Assembly (NCBI GenBank): GCA_948567375.1 | Contig: OX419756.1 | Coordinates: forward strand, 51,040,333 to 51,104,332 | Length of the DNA stretch: 64,000 nt | Direction of reading: 5' to 3' | Source of the DNA: Lunularia cruciata | Lineage: Eukaryota > Streptophyta > Marchantiopsida > Lunulariales > Lunulariaceae | Shown: positions 22,430 to 34,130 of the stretch, one piece after another | Layout of the letters: each line of letters starts with the position of its first letter | How positions within the stretch are numbered: position 1 is the stretch's first letter | Made by a program: the position numbers and the translations under genes | The notes under the pieces: model-generated | The model's input: only the letters and a program-made list of their open reading frames with translations | What the model was told of the DNA's origin: nothing | Databases searched by the model: none

Positions 22430-25040
22430 GGATCATAATCTTGAGTAGACTTTGGATCACCTTTTTGGCCTGGAACTAGAACTTACGTTTTCCAGGTTTC
22501 AAGGGAGAAATAGTTGCTAGTAACTAAGAAGATGGTCCCAAGACAAAGATAAGAGTGGAAATCCAGCTCATATTGGAGATTAGTCTTAGGAAGAGAAGCT
22601 GGGGATACAAGAGGAGTCACCTTCTATCGGAAGTGTGATTTGTCGGAGGAAACCAAAGAGGTGAAGAATTCCTTCAGTGCTCCTTGCACTAAGAACAGGT
22701 GCAAGGTGGAGACTTACAAAGATCCAATAAGGCAAGGTATTTTAGGGCTTTGATGGTGATGTTTAAGCTAGAGCGGACAACCTATGATGAAGTAGCAAGT
22801 AGTCTTCTTTCACCATATGTTTGTAGGAGAAACCATGAATTGGTGAAGTGCTTTCGGCAAAGAGTGGGGCAGATGATTGGGAATTGGAGGATGAACTTGC
22901 CACCTCACTACTTCATGCCATTTGCAGCCCATTTCTATTTGGGGTTGAACCTACTTAACTTTGAGGAGAAGAAGAAGATGGTGTTGCACTTTCATCCAAA
23001 TCTATGTCAAAATGCAGAAGCAGATGAGCAATACTATATAAGACAAATCCATGGAGGCAATGAACACTTTTCCAAGATGGGGTAGAAAAAGATAGTGGCA
23101 GTAAGTGTCCCAAGGCTGAGGAAGTGGAGTAGACCTAAGGAAATAACATCACCTGTTCAACCAAGAAAGACTAGGAGATTGAACCCGAGGTGAGAGACGG
23201 CGGTGGTGGACATTTTTTTGGGTGCAAAATCTGAAGGAGAATCCAAGCCTAAGTGTGCAAACTCAGAAGAAGAAGATCTCACTTTTCAAAGGAAGGAATC
23301 AAGTCAAAACTCCAGTTTGTGAGAGTGATGGAGAACCCAAAGTCTAGCAGTTGGTGGAAGAAGGGACTGAGGAAGATGATCAAGAGTTCCATGTGCAAAT
23401 TAAATGCATGCAAGGAGGAGGCAACCAATACTTGGGAGTTGATTGAGGTAGATATCTTGGAGGAGAGATAAGAGGAGCCAATATTGGTGTTTCATAGAGG
23501 TACAACATCAAAGAGAAGTTTGCAACTTGCAGTTGTAAGGATGAGCAAAGCCAAAGAAGAAGAAAGCTTGGAAGAGATCAGTTTGAAGGTGAGTAGATCA
23601 TGAATTTAGAGTAAGGCACCAAGAACATAATTACTTGGCATAGCCAAGGACAATGAGTATGAAGGCAAAGTGGAAAAATTTAGTGGAGTAAAGTATCCAT
23701 GAAAGGTCATTTTTCCTTTGTGTTGCAGCTAAAGAAGAAGAAGGAGGATCTAAAGAAAGAGCATCCAAAGGTGAAGGATGAATTGTAGGTAGTGAAGAAT
23801 TGAGATATCAGAAGAGAATGTTCAAGAAGTTGAAGGTAGAATTCAATGAAGTGCAACTTGATATGATGCACTCAAAGGCAATTCATCCTTCATCTTTCTC
23901 ACCACTAGTGATGAGAAAGAGCAAGAGTTGGAGAAATTAAGATTGGTTGTAGTTGAGAAGGATCAGGCCTAGCAACATGAATTGGTGAGTAGAAGTCATG
24001 AAGAGGAGAGTTTGTGAGGATTGATAAAAAACATGGAAGCTCAACTTATTCAATATGCGGAAGAGAAGGAAGTGTTGAAGGTGGAGTATGAAGAGGAATT
24101 GAAGATATACCAGGATGAATTGGAGGTAGAAAGGACTTTGGAGGAGATGATTCTGAGGAAGAAATCTATAGAAGTAGGATAGATCATTGGGAGAATGAAG
24201 GTGATCCTTAGCACTCAGGCCAAAGCAAAGTTACAAGGAACATATTTACATGAGCTAAGGTTATTGGTGGAGGAAACTAGAAAGAGGAAGGCAAAGAACA
24301 CTTAATTGAATAACCTTGTGATTTGCTTGAGAGATAAAGTAGATAGAAAGATGATTGAAGAGAAGAAAAGGCGACCGTGTAGGAAAAATGAAGGATGGGA
24401 AGACCCCATCAAGCCGTTCAAGGGAGAGACAAAAAGGGTAACATGGGGCTAAGCCCCAGTATAGTCTGTATGAGAAATCTGCCCTACCGCACCTAAGATA
24501 TCCAAGCTATGCAAGTCGTACGGTCTACACACAACTGGAGCATCCAAAGAAACATCACCTAATGTGATTGCTCTCCTATGGATTGCACCAGCCACTGCAC
24601 TCTGATTGAAGTAGGAGACAATATCTGTCTCAAGTTAGATTTAGTTAGATCAAAATTACATAAAATTTGGAGTAGTGTGGGTAGTAACCCAATGTGAAGT
24701 AGCTGAAATAGGAGTGCAAGTGCGTTCAAGTGAGTTACTTGAGTCAATTGAAGAAGTTAGAGTGGAGGAGGAGGAATTAGTTAGACCAAGTATGACTTCA
24801 GTTTCAGTTTAAATTGAAGATGTGACAATAGCAAAGAAGATGTAGAAGTAATAGATGAAACCAAAGTGTAGAAGGTGCTTGTAGGTAATTTGGGTGTAGA
24901 AGCCAAAGTAGAAGTAGACATCAAAACAAATTAGAAGTAATAGTTTTGGGATTTGAAGAGGTAGATATGAAGAAGTGGAATGACACTTTGGATGTGGAGA
25001 TGTGTAAAGTAGGAGTTGAAGCGGTTTAGGTAGTTTTGTA
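22430..25040 (+). pseudogene. N-family coiled-coil protein (Nb copy)
   Basis: The N-terminal block SRLWITFLAWN is followed by the best-preserved stretch at 22699-23085 (LPPHYFMPFAAHFYLGLNLL, MVLHFHPNL). Then come charged heptad-rich segments (about 23700-24170: KKLKVEFNEVQLDMM, EELKIYQDELEVE) and the C-terminal family block LSTQAKAKLQG, YLHELRLLVEETRKRKAK, DKVDRKMIEE. The end is disturbed by the 90-bp repeat at 24369. No enzymatic motif is visible. Function unknown; a structural or gag-like role is a guess. Confidence 0.65.
24369..24458. repeat. 90-bp dispersed repeat with palindrome inside Nb
   Basis: Matches 21348-21436: GGCGACCG, AAGGATGGGAAGACC, CATCAAGCC, GAGACAAAAA, then a TGGGGCTAAGCCCCA palindrome. 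No clear flanking duplication here. It interrupts the N-family C-terminal block after VDRKMIEE. Confidence 0.75.
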
Positions 25041-25056
25041 ATTGTTGAGTGCTCTA

Positions 25057-25066
25057 CCTATTTAAA
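25057..25066 (+). promoter_or_regulatory. Conserved TATA-like box of Nb
   Basis: CCTATTTAAA about 660 bp before the 3' end, conserved with Na and Nc. Orientation would direct transcription out of the element. Confidence 0.4.
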
Positions 25067-25728
25067 GGAGGCATTTGCAATGTTATGTTGTTCATATTTT
25101 TGAAGTTGAGTAAAGCAATGTGCTGTAACCCAGTGCTTGTTGTTTTAGCTTAATTTCAAGTATCAGTCTTGCGTGTGTGTTTGTCAATGTTTGGAGAATT
25201 TTGAATTGCAATCCTAGTGTATTAGATGTTGGATTTTTTAGCTTTGATTTCCATTCTATGTGTTTGATCTTGGGTGGAGTGCAATCAAGGCAATGCCTTG
25301 AAAAAACTGCAAGGAATCATAGTGTTGGTAGCATTTTTCATTTATGATCGCAATGTTGGATTGATGCAAAGCAACTTTGATCAAGAAAGTTGTGCTCTTA
25401 GTGGAGGAGTGGAACACAATTCTGAGGGAAAGTCATTATGTAGTGTAAAAGCCTTCTTTGGGAGAATTGAATCATCACAATCAGTATCAATTTGGAAAGG
25501 ATTTGAAGAATTATGATTATGGGTGTTGTTTATTTGTGATAGATTTTGCAAGTTGAGTGCTTGTTACTCTCTTCTAGTGTGGTTTCTACCCAAAAGGCTA
25601 AAGATGCATCCAAGAAGAATTGATTTGTGACTTTTACTTTGTATTTGACCATTTATGACAAAAATCTATGTGGGAACAAATGATTACCTATCAATTGCTG
25701 CAAAAGTGATACTTTTTGGGTTGTCACA

Positions 25729-25780
25729 AAGCCTTTACAGTACTAAAGGAAAAGTTTTTTTTGGAGCATTTATGATGAGA
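25729..25780 (+). pseudogene. G3 fragment: start of RNase H region
   Basis: Continues G3 after Nb: FTVLKEKFFLEHL, the conserved start of the gypsy RNase H region, then stops. G3 coding is next seen at about 59670, so the stack in between was inserted here. Confidence 0.7.
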
Positions 25781-26011
25781 GCACTTAAATTTTTTTACTA
25801 TCCTGATCTCCTCTTATCCTTATGATTCTACACGTGTCATGTGAGATATCAATCCCTACACATTCTATCTTTAGTATACAAACCCAAGTGCTTGTATAAA
25901 TCTAAGGGCATTCCTTGTCTAGTATGTACAACTCCAAGTGCAATAAAATTTTTTAAGGCACTCATCCTCAACTCTAGACAGCTTTGAGTGCCACTTAACT
26001 CTAAGAGCACT
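25781..26011. other. S segment, left part (AGTGC/GCACT-rich)
   Basis: No coding frame. It contains six copies of AGTGC or GCACT in about 230 bases. The same compositional signature is found at 29155-29330 and 58860-59664, so these are probably parts of one disrupted element. Confidence 0.45.
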
Positions 26012-26575
26012 TAGTAGCAGCCCACTTGATGTTGCCTTAGGTGGATTTTTTGTGTTTTTTTGTTGTTTTCTCCAAAAAGCATACCATGTTGAGTAAGATG
26101 ATACCTAAAGATTTAAAGTTTGGTTTATACCTTGGTTCCCACAAAAGGTTCCTAAAGAGTCACTTGTAGAGGGGAGTAGATGTTTGGGTTGAAGGTACTA
26201 CAAACAAAGGTACCATGAACACAAGTATAAGATGATATATTAGAGGCCGCCATTAGTTGGTAATGCTTCAACTTCTTGCTTAACAAGGAGCTGACAAGTA
26301 GGATAAAGAACTAGTTCTGGTTTCCAGCAATCCTTATGCTACTTCACACATGCGTGCACCACAATGCTTCATAAAAAATGCCAACCTAAATCTTGAATGG
26401 ATTGATTGAAGTATTTAAATGCAACACCTCACAAGGAGGTACAATTTGATTAAATTGTCTTGATGCTCTACACATTCTTGCAGTGTTTGAAGTTGTGAGT
26501 GTAGGGATATTTAAGGAGCAAGAAAGCTTAGAAATTTTGAGCAATTTGAGAGACTATGAGAAAGGGTGATAGGGA

Positions 26576-27900
26576 TTGAGAGCGCAAAGTAAGAATTTTG
26601 CTCAAGGTGCATTTTCATACCATGATCTCTCGTACAAAAAAGAAGGTTTGCATTGCATTGTGGTCATCCAAATTAGAGAAGTGGGTGCACAATTGCTATG
26701 TAGAGTACTTGAATTTGACATATCTTTGCTTTTTATTGTGCATTTGGGATTTTGCATGCCTCCTAATGGTACTAGAGATTAAGTAGAAGAAGAACCTAAA
26801 CTTCTCCAACTTGAGAGGAAATATGTTTGCATGGACTAAGGAGCATTTTAAAAAAGTGTTTAGGTCTAATTCACCATTGGGAGCAATACACCTTGATCAA
26901 GATTGGCCTTGACAATCTAAAGAAATGACAAGGAAGTTTGAATCCTCATTCCAAACACAAGAAGATGGGGAATGGTTGGAAGGTGCAACAATACCACAAC
27001 CTTGCTTGGCACACCACAGTAACCTCAATCATGAATTTGTTCAAATCTTCATGGAAAAAATATGTGAACAATGGGCAAGTGACTTTCTTCCAATTATTAC
27101 ACAAAGGAAAACCCGTAAGGTTTGATGATAGAACATCCTCACTCAAAAACTTACAAAGTAATTCCAAACAATGGGAGGACCTACTTCCCTCTCACCATTT
27201 GTTATGCGATTTTATATCTAGATGAGACTACTATGGAAGGAGGAGAGGAAGCTCTTCTCTATGCTCCTCAAGATATTATCAACACCAAACGGGATATGAA
27301 GGAGGAGATAGCAAGCTCAAGGTAGCAAATTATCCAATTGGACTCCAACTTAATAACTATCAAGGATAGATTCTCATGGCAAATGGAGGAGATGAAGAAA
27401 AATCAGACCAAAGAGTTGGATGCTAAGGACAAGGAGGTAACACCTTGAAGAAGGAGTCGGTGGACTTCAGAGGAAGAAAGCCACAAGGAATCAATCTTGT
27501 GATGCCGCCTTGAAGATCATGAAGATGCACATTGAGGAGTTGTCCATGATTATGGCTGACCATGAAGACAAAGCCCAAATCCTTTGAGTACAAGTTAGAT
27601 AAGAGGTGGAGATGGAGTTGCAATCCATGTGTGATACTTTGGTTGAGAAATGAACAAGAGTCCTTACAATTGTGGAAGTCACTTCCAATAGACTAAAGAC
27701 CCAAGTGGAGTTGGCTATTACAACCCAAGCTCACCAAGCTAAGTTGTGGGAGCTAAAGTCAAAGCTTCATACACTAGAAGCCAAGACTTACTCCATTGAA
27801 CAATTGACCAGGCTATAAGAGAAGTTGCACAAACATGGTGATGCCAAGTTTGAAAGTGTCTTAAGCAACATCCACCATTAACCGGAAAAATACAACAAAC
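26576..27900 (+). pseudogene. Coiled-coil protein remnant of Ne
   Basis: Plus-strand fragments: MISRTKKKVCIALWSSKLEK (26626 onward), EDGEWLEGATIPQP and VQIFMEKICEQWASDF near 26960-27080, then a long heptad-rich stretch at about 27490-27860 (LKIMKMHIEELSMIMADHED, QAKLWELKSKLHTLEAKT, IEQLTRL, EKLHKHGDAKFES). The layout, unknown N-domain followed by coiled coil, parallels the N family, but the sequence is far diverged. Stops throughout. No function assigned. Confidence 0.5.
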
Positions 27901-29154
27901 ATGTCAAGGAGCTAATTTGGAGGTGTAAAGGTGAAGAAGGATCTGGAAAGTAGATAGTGGTGTACAATACTTGTACAATTGTATAGTTTGCACCATTAAG
28001 ATGTGGTCATCATGACATGACCATCAAGTTGCCACTTCATTGTGATGGGGAGTTCATTGTGATGAGGACTTCAACATGATAGGGAGTTTATCATGGTAGA
28101 AAGGTCTCCATGCAAAGATGTGTATATGACTGTTTTGAGAAATTAAGGCTTTGTACATTAAATTGATTCTTTTGATTATCTTATTGTTGTGACTATTCTC
28201 CCAATGTGTAGTTGGAGTCATATGATTGGTAAAGTGTAAAATAAGTGCTGCTCTACATGTGGTGCCACCATAGCATTTAATTTGTAACAAAAAAATTAGG
28301 TAGAATAAGGTTTGTCTTAATTTATTATTATGGGTTTGTGGCATCACATAGCCAAAGATGCACCCATCTTGTTGTAGTTGAGAGTATAAGGAGAGTCACT
28401 CCAACTTAATATAGTTTCAATAAGCAAAAATTGGAATTCCATCTCATACTTGTCTGTTCAACTCGTGAATGTTTGATCATTTTGCTTGTGGGTTTGTAAA
28501 TCTGACTCTTTTGTGGGGATGATGCTTGAGGATCTCTTAGATTCTTAGTGTATCAATGTTAGTATGGTTTATTTTTTGTGATTTTTTGTGATGAGTTGAG
28601 TAGTGTGAGAAAATGGAAGTATGAATGCCTGTGCTGAGGTGCAAGAAGATAGGCAAGCTTGGGAGTTGTGAACAATTGGGATGATGTGTTGAAAGTGATA
28701 ATGGTTGTGAATGTCATAAAGTATCCCGTGTAACAAAAAGCTTGGGATATTATAAACCTATAGTATAACATTGAGGACTGCCATTTGGGAAAGGTAGAAT
28801 ACTCTCATGGGCCTTGTAGTGCATACTATATAGGTAACTATGAGGGAAAGTCATAGTTACCTTGGGGCCAATGACCAACAAGATAGACTGAATCATCACC
28901 ATCAGGAGCTCATGTAGTGAGATATCTTTTGTGAACATAGTTTAGTAGTCCTTCTTTTGCTATAGTGTACCATAGAAGTGTATGCACCATGCTTTTGGGA
29001 ATTGTCCAACCCAAGAGGTTAAGATGTAACAGTAGCCAACTTGTGACAAAGAGACACTTTCTCTTCACTCTTAGCCAATTTTGAACCGTATCCTTGTAGG
29101 AATGAATTGTTCTTACCCATTATACTATAAGTACATCAACATTGTGTTGTCCCA
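27900..29154 (+). other. 3' non-coding part of Ne
   Basis: AT-rich with no supported frame on either strand. It ends in the stretch that aligns with the Nb 3' end. Confidence 0.5.
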
Positions 29155-29540
29155 GCACTCCTCTAAAATAAATACAATGCTGAGTGTAGGCATGACTTGC
29201 CTACTTAGAGTGCTCAACTATTGGACAACTCTAACTATCTAATCCTTGCTAAAGAGTGCATGTCTTAATAAAGGACTTCCTCTCGAGGGAGTGCCTTGCA
29301 CTAAAACTACTAGGGGTGAAGGACTTCATTCACCCCTCAAGTATCTATTAAGTTGATCTGGTTGGGCTTGATTCCTAGCTACCTCTAGCAAGAAGGTTTT
29401 CCATATTCATTTAACTTCTTATTTGAATGCTCCTTTAAGTATAGGGATGGGCTATTTATGCATTACTCCTTGTAGGCCTGATTTTGCAAGCACTAGACCT
29501 ACATCTTCAATTTGTGGTGTTTGGTCCTCGAGGCATGCAT
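29155..29540. other. S segment, middle part
   Basis: Continuation of the AGTGC-rich sequence across the Ne insertion. It contains a small hairpin, GTAGGCA (29186-29192) against TGCCTAC (29198-29204). No gene. Confidence 0.4.
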
Positions 29541-29554
29541 TGCTCCTTCTCCTT

Positions 29555-30534
29555 TTAGCATCTCCCATGAATAGGGCTTGGGTCTCTTCTAATCAGCACA
29601 ATGCCTTTAGTTAATTTTCTTCTCTTTGCTTCAACTGCCAGCCCCCATTTGGCCTTTTGCTCTTCCAACACTTGGAAACTTTCCGCATTCTTAATTCTTT
29701 CTTCCTTTGCCTCCTTGGTGAGACATTCTAGTTGTGAAGCCACTTCCTTTTGATACTCCTCCATTTGTAGCTCCAACACTATTACTCAATCATGCTCCTC
29801 CTTTAGAGCGTCCAAGTGTTATCAACCTCTTGGCACTTGCAACAAAGTCTAGCTTTGGCTCCCTACTTGAACTGATTGAACTCCAAGTAGAGTGTCTTCC
29901 AATCTTCTTTGAACCTCTTGGTCTTGGATGCTTGATGGCCTTGTTTGTTTTCAACAATTCATTTTTCCTCTTCAGCTCCTAGTTCTTCTACAAGAAGGCA
30001 CTTACCTTCAAAGTCTCTACCTTGTACAAATCTCTAATCTTAGCTACCTCATCCTTCACCAGGTCTTCTTTGGCCTTCCAAGTGCATGGTGTTGATTAGC
30101 ATGGTATAGTCACCACATTAGGACACTTGGCTTGATATTGGGGTAGTAATACCTCCATGAATTGCAATGTTGTGCCTATTGAGTGAATGACAAAATTTGA
30201 GCCCTCTTGCATCTGAACCAATTTGGACTTTGTAGGTGCCTCTTGCACTTTGATCTGCACTTCAGGTGCAGCCTCAAAAAGATCAGTTATAGTGTCAACC
30301 TCCTCTTATTCTTTAGCATTGTTGGTAATTTGATCCTCTTCCTCAATGTGATCATCGGCCTCCTCTTCTCTTCTCTTCTCGGCCAAAGTTCTTAGTCCTT
30401 TGAGCACTTGGTCCAATCTTGCACCTCTCCTAAGCCTTCTTCTTCTTTCACATCTAGACTCAATAGTGCTTTCTTGGGCAATGCCACTTCCTCCACCATG
30501 TGCTCTTTTTTATTTGCAGGGCCCTTGTCCATGT
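29555..30534 (-). pseudogene. Nd, distal part: coiled-coil protein
   Basis: Minus-strand coding remnant. 29555-29779 reads MLELQMEEYQKEVASQLECL, TKEAKEERIKNAESFQVLEE, a clear coiled coil. Near 30400-30534 a frame reads MDKGPANKKEHMVEEVALPK and then Glu-rich sequence. It is cut at 30534 by G1b and continues at 40561. It belongs to the N-like group by layout. Its 3' terminus was not found, so it may be truncated. Confidence 0.55.
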
Positions 30535-30974
30535 TGTCACGCCATTTGTAGTTCCTCATCTAGATGCTTGGACACTGGAGTTCCAATGATAGTAGTTAGA
30601 GTTATTCTAGCAGTTTCTCAGAGACTACTTTCCGACGGTTAGATTTCATGTTTGGGGTACTGACTTCACGGTGGGGCCCACCGTCACTGTGCACCGTTCG
30701 CACCGTCAAGTGTGCCGTCAGTAGGACCATTAGGATTTTAGTGCTAGCTCGAGTCCAAGGGGTATAGTTTCAAAGTGAGCTCACTTCTCTGATGTTGAGC
30801 CTTCGAGTTCCTGGCTATGGTGTACAGAGGCCGGTGAGCATCACTTGGATTCTCTATGCTTGAGTGGGTGTGGCTTGACTATAATCAGTGTCTAGTTGTT
30901 GGCAGTTTATAGAGTGACAGATCAAGTACTGATCGAGTTGAGTTGAGTTGAGAGTGTTAAGCAATCTGATTACA
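30535..30974 (+). repeat. 5' LTR of G1b
   Basis: 440 bp, TGTCACGCCATTTG to CTGATTACA. Matches 40006-40453, 42833-43280 and 2502-2952 (minus). Differences from the 3' LTR are dominated by C/T and G/A changes, roughly one position in ten by eye. No close match to a standard PBS follows. Confidence 0.9.
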
Positions 30975-32325
30975 TCAGAAAAGTGAAGTCAGGGGGAAAT
31001 CGGGTGCAAGAACTCTGAGTGTTGGTGGTATTTCCAAGCTTGGTGGATCGTTGGTAGCTCGATTCAAGTTCAGTGTTTCCCTAGTGTGCAGAAGCTTGTT
31101 CAGTTGATGCAGATTTGGCAATTAGGCGGATGGTGTGCGGAAGCGCTGGCCAAATTTTGAGCAAAGAAGGAGCAATTTTTGAGTAGTGTTGTGATTTTGA
31201 GCTCAGGAGGTGAAGGCAGGACCAATTTGCTGCGAGTTGGGCTCAGAAAGTCAAATTGAAGGTGGAGTTGGGAAGCTCTTCTCATGAAATTGTGATTTGG
31301 AAAAACCCGTTTTGTCAATTTGGCTTGAGTGGAAAGTTAGAGGGGGATTTGGCGGACAACCATCTTTAGGGTTTACGTCAGATTTTCTGTCAGATTTTGG
31401 TTGGGATTTACATCAAATTTTGGCCAGAATTGGAGGAGTTTTTGCTGTTTGGCCAGATTTGGAGGAGTTTTGCTAGTTTGGAGGACTTTTGCAGATTTGG
31501 AGAAGTTTTGCCAATTTTGGAGGAGGTTCGAAGTGGCAACAAGAAAGGAGTTTTGCTAGTTTGGAGGACTTTGCAGATTTGGAGAAGTTTTGCCAATTTT
31601 GGAGGAGGTTTGAAGTGGCAACAAGAAAGGCCTCATTTGGCTGAATTTCGGCGTTTTGAGGCATAGGGCTATGAGAGGCTAGAAGGGCCAGCAAGCCAGC
31701 TTGCTGGCGTGAGGCTAGCTAGTTTAGAGTAGATCTTGGTCATTGGTTGGCAAAATCTGCCTTTCCTGCTAGATTGTGCGCAACAGGGTTTGACCCCTAG
31801 ATCTCTTGTTCCTAGACTGGTGCCCTAGCCAATTGGTCCACCCTCACTTGTTGTCATAGTGACTGTGCCATTGTTATCTATACACATGTAGCTTTGGCTA
31901 GGAGAGGCAGTTTGATCCTAGTCTTGGTGATCCTGGTAGCTTAGGACTTAGATATGAACTCCTCTTATGTCAAATGCCAAATGGTGGCAAAGTCAGTCCC
32001 GTGTTGTGTTATGAGATGGAGGGTTTTCGTTTAGATTTCTTGTGATTGGATCCCCTCCATTCTCTGCTTCCTGTTTGTGCACCACGTTTGTGTGAGGTGC
32101 CCTGACTTTTGAGCGTTGGCGTTCTAGTGTGCTCTCAGTGGTGAGGCTGGAGTGATGACCAATCAGACTTCCTTTGTTTCTCTCCGGTGCGGCAGGAAGT
32201 GATGCCATCATCACATCCTGCCGCAGTTACAGACCGTGAGAGTGCGTGTTATGATGGCAGGTTACAGGTTGCCCTTTCCCTTAGTGTAGTTATCTTGGTT
32301 AGAGTTACATTAGTGGGTGGTGCTT
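30975..32325 (+). other. Leader of G1b
   Basis: Untranslated leader. It contains an 83-bp tandem duplication (GGAGTTTTGCTAGTTTGGAGG at 31464 and 31547) that G1a lacks, and the GCTGGC-type inverted repeat near 31690-31710. Short frames here are not conserved among copies. Confidence 0.7.
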
Positions 32326-34130
32326 GGTGGTGTTGGCACTTGGTGGGGTACTTGCGGTTGCAACTTGCGGTTGCAATTGGTGGTTCGGGTTTGGTGTTGT
32401 GGTTACTTTGTCACGACGGAGTTCTTTGGAGATTCCAGAGGAGTTAGCCTTGCAGTATGCAGTGGGTTTACTTGGAGTGGTGCTCGGTATTAGCTTGTAT
32501 CTTAGGTTCAAGTGAGGGAGGAGATTGACTCTCAGTTGGAGTTCGACACAGGAGCTGATTCAGTTGAGAGTGCACTTGGTGTGTCCGCACTGTTGTTGTG
32601 GGACATGGATAAGATTTATGGGGCCTCCAAAGGCCCTAGGCGTTACTCTGGTACAATGAGTACCATTGAGTTGGAGGACTTCATCCAGGAGTTTGATAGT
32701 TGGTGTGATCTGCAGTAGATGCGGAACCCGACTTTGTTCACACCCTTCATGGCATGGAAGGGGTTGTTTCAACATCTGGAGGGTCCGCCGATGGATGACT
32801 ACCATGAGTTCAGGAGAGCTCATTTGGAGAAGATTGAGTTATGGAGACAATATTGGTCTCCACACTATGTCTCCATCACTTCAGGCTCGGTGGCCAGGAG
32901 TAGATCGGCTGTACCTACGAGTTCTAGCTCGAGTAGTGTTGGTGGAGCTAGTGGAGGTGCACTAGTTGGAGATAGTGCTACTACAAGTGGAGGTACCGCT
33001 GCAGGAGGTGGTGTGGTACCGGGGTTTAACCCCATGGTGGAGTTCATCCTATGTTTGAGGCAGAACTACCAGGGAGTGCGGACTGACAAGCTAAGGAGCT
33101 TGCAGGAGTTCCAGCGGAAGGTTGGGGAGAGCCTACGTGAGGCATACACTCGCATGAGGCGGCTGATCAGTTTCACTTAGGGAGTTACTGAGGCCCAGGC
33201 AGTCCAGTTTTGGTATGGGATATTGGACAGGGAGTTACAACGTAGAGTTCGTGATGCTACGTTGTTGTAGGCTACTTCGCCCACTTTGGCAGTAGTCTTT
33301 GGTTTGGCTGAGCGTATTGAGCTCAATATGGTGGAGGAGAGAGTGGTGACATTTGGATTTGGTAGGGAGACCTCATCCACGGCTGTGACTTCTTCTAGAG
33401 TGCAGCTTTATGCACCACGCCCAGTTGGTTTTTGAGGATAGGGTGGACAGCCGAGATCCAATGGAGCAAGTGGAGGGCCTAGTGGAGTTAGACCCTTACC
33501 CTCATTTTTGAGTCAACAGCAGCCAGTGAGTGGTGGTGTTGCTTGTTGGACTTGTGGTGGACCTCACCATAGGAGAGAGTGTACTCAGGGCAGCGGACCT
33601 GATACCTCTAGTGCATCACAGCCAGCACAGAGGCAATGTGAGCATTGCCACAGATTTGGTCACACTAGTGACCGGTGTTTTGACCTACACCCGGAGTTAC
33701 GGAGTGGTAGGGCTGCTATGGCAGGTAGTAGAGGAGCTCCAATTCATGGAGGACAAGGTGGTAGAGGTGGTGGTAGAGGATCTACACCTAGTAGGGGTGC
33801 AGTACCTGCCCTTACTTCTGACACAACTATGGCTACTCGGATTGAGCAGTTGGAGCAGAGATTGGCTAGTATGGCTATTGCTGAGAGGAGATCAGATTCG
33901 GGTGCTGAGGCTTCCACCTCATATGCTAGTGATAGAGATGCTTTGGACTTCATGTGCGGAGCAGCATAGGTGGATGCATCTACAACAATGACTAGGAGTG
34001 CAGTACGTGCTCCAGAGCCTAGAGGAGCATCAGTGGAGTTGGACCCACAGAGAGGAGAGGTTGGGAGACAGGTCAGACTTCCCCAGTCTTTCACGCTATC
34101 TGAGGCATTGTAGACAACATCCATGGTTCC
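32326..34130 (+). pseudogene. gag of G1b
   Basis: Starts in a hydrophobic stretch shared with G1a and G1c, then REEIDSQLEFDTGADS, DMDKIYGASKGPRRYSG, HLEGPPMDDYHEFRRAHLEK. A Ser/Gly-rich linker follows (TSSSSSSVGGASGG), then the gag core LRSLQEFQRKVGESLREAYT, AQAVQFWYGILDRELQRRVR. Two knuckles follow: CWTCGGPHHRREC (33544-33582) and canonical CEHCHRFGHTSDRC (33637-33678). Then Gly/Arg-rich sequence and a short Glu-rich helix (RIEQLEQRLASMAIAERR). At least five in-frame stops, most of them TAG where another copy has CAG or CAA. Confidence 0.9.

Larger units (their letters stand above)
21862..25728 (+). mobile_element. Nb: N-family element, 3.87 kb
   Basis: Starts TGTGGTACCCACATTTTT, ends TGGGTTGTCACA. 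The flanking 5-bp duplication AAGCC lies at 21857-21861 and 25729-25733. Collapsing it restores the G3 reading EEAFTVLKEK, which proves the boundaries. The ends form short imperfect inverted repeats (TGTG-TA-CCCA against TGTGACAACCCA). I find no long direct repeat between the two ends, so it is not a plain LTR element. Confidence 0.9.
26012..29154 (+). mobile_element. Ne: diverged N-like element
   Basis: The 3' end (…GTGTTGTCCCA at 29154) and the 150 bases before it align with the 3' end of Nb. The 5' end reads TAGTAGCAGCCCAC, a degraded form of TGTGGTACCCAC, followed by a similar T-rich run. GCACT flanks both sides (26007-26011, 29155-29159), and removing the element rejoins two halves of AGTGC-rich sequence. 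GCACT is common in that host segment, so the duplication alone is weak evidence. Confidence 0.6.

Noticed and set aside
21862-25728. N elements as LARDs or TRIMs with two LTRs
   Set aside because: By eye no direct repeat links the first 700 and last 700 bases in Na or Nb. A dot plot would be needed to exclude very diverged LTRs.
29147-29228. 85-bp foldback with stems TTGTCC/GGACAA and AGCACTC/GAGTGCT
   Set aside because: The outer left arm is the terminus of Ne and the rest is host sequence, so the outer pairing spans an insertion junction. Only the inner 7-bp hairpin is within one sequence.
33530-33991. 153-residue frame overlapping gag
   Set aside because: It is the shifted reading of the gag nucleocapsid region. 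The frame with both CCHC knuckles is the coding one.
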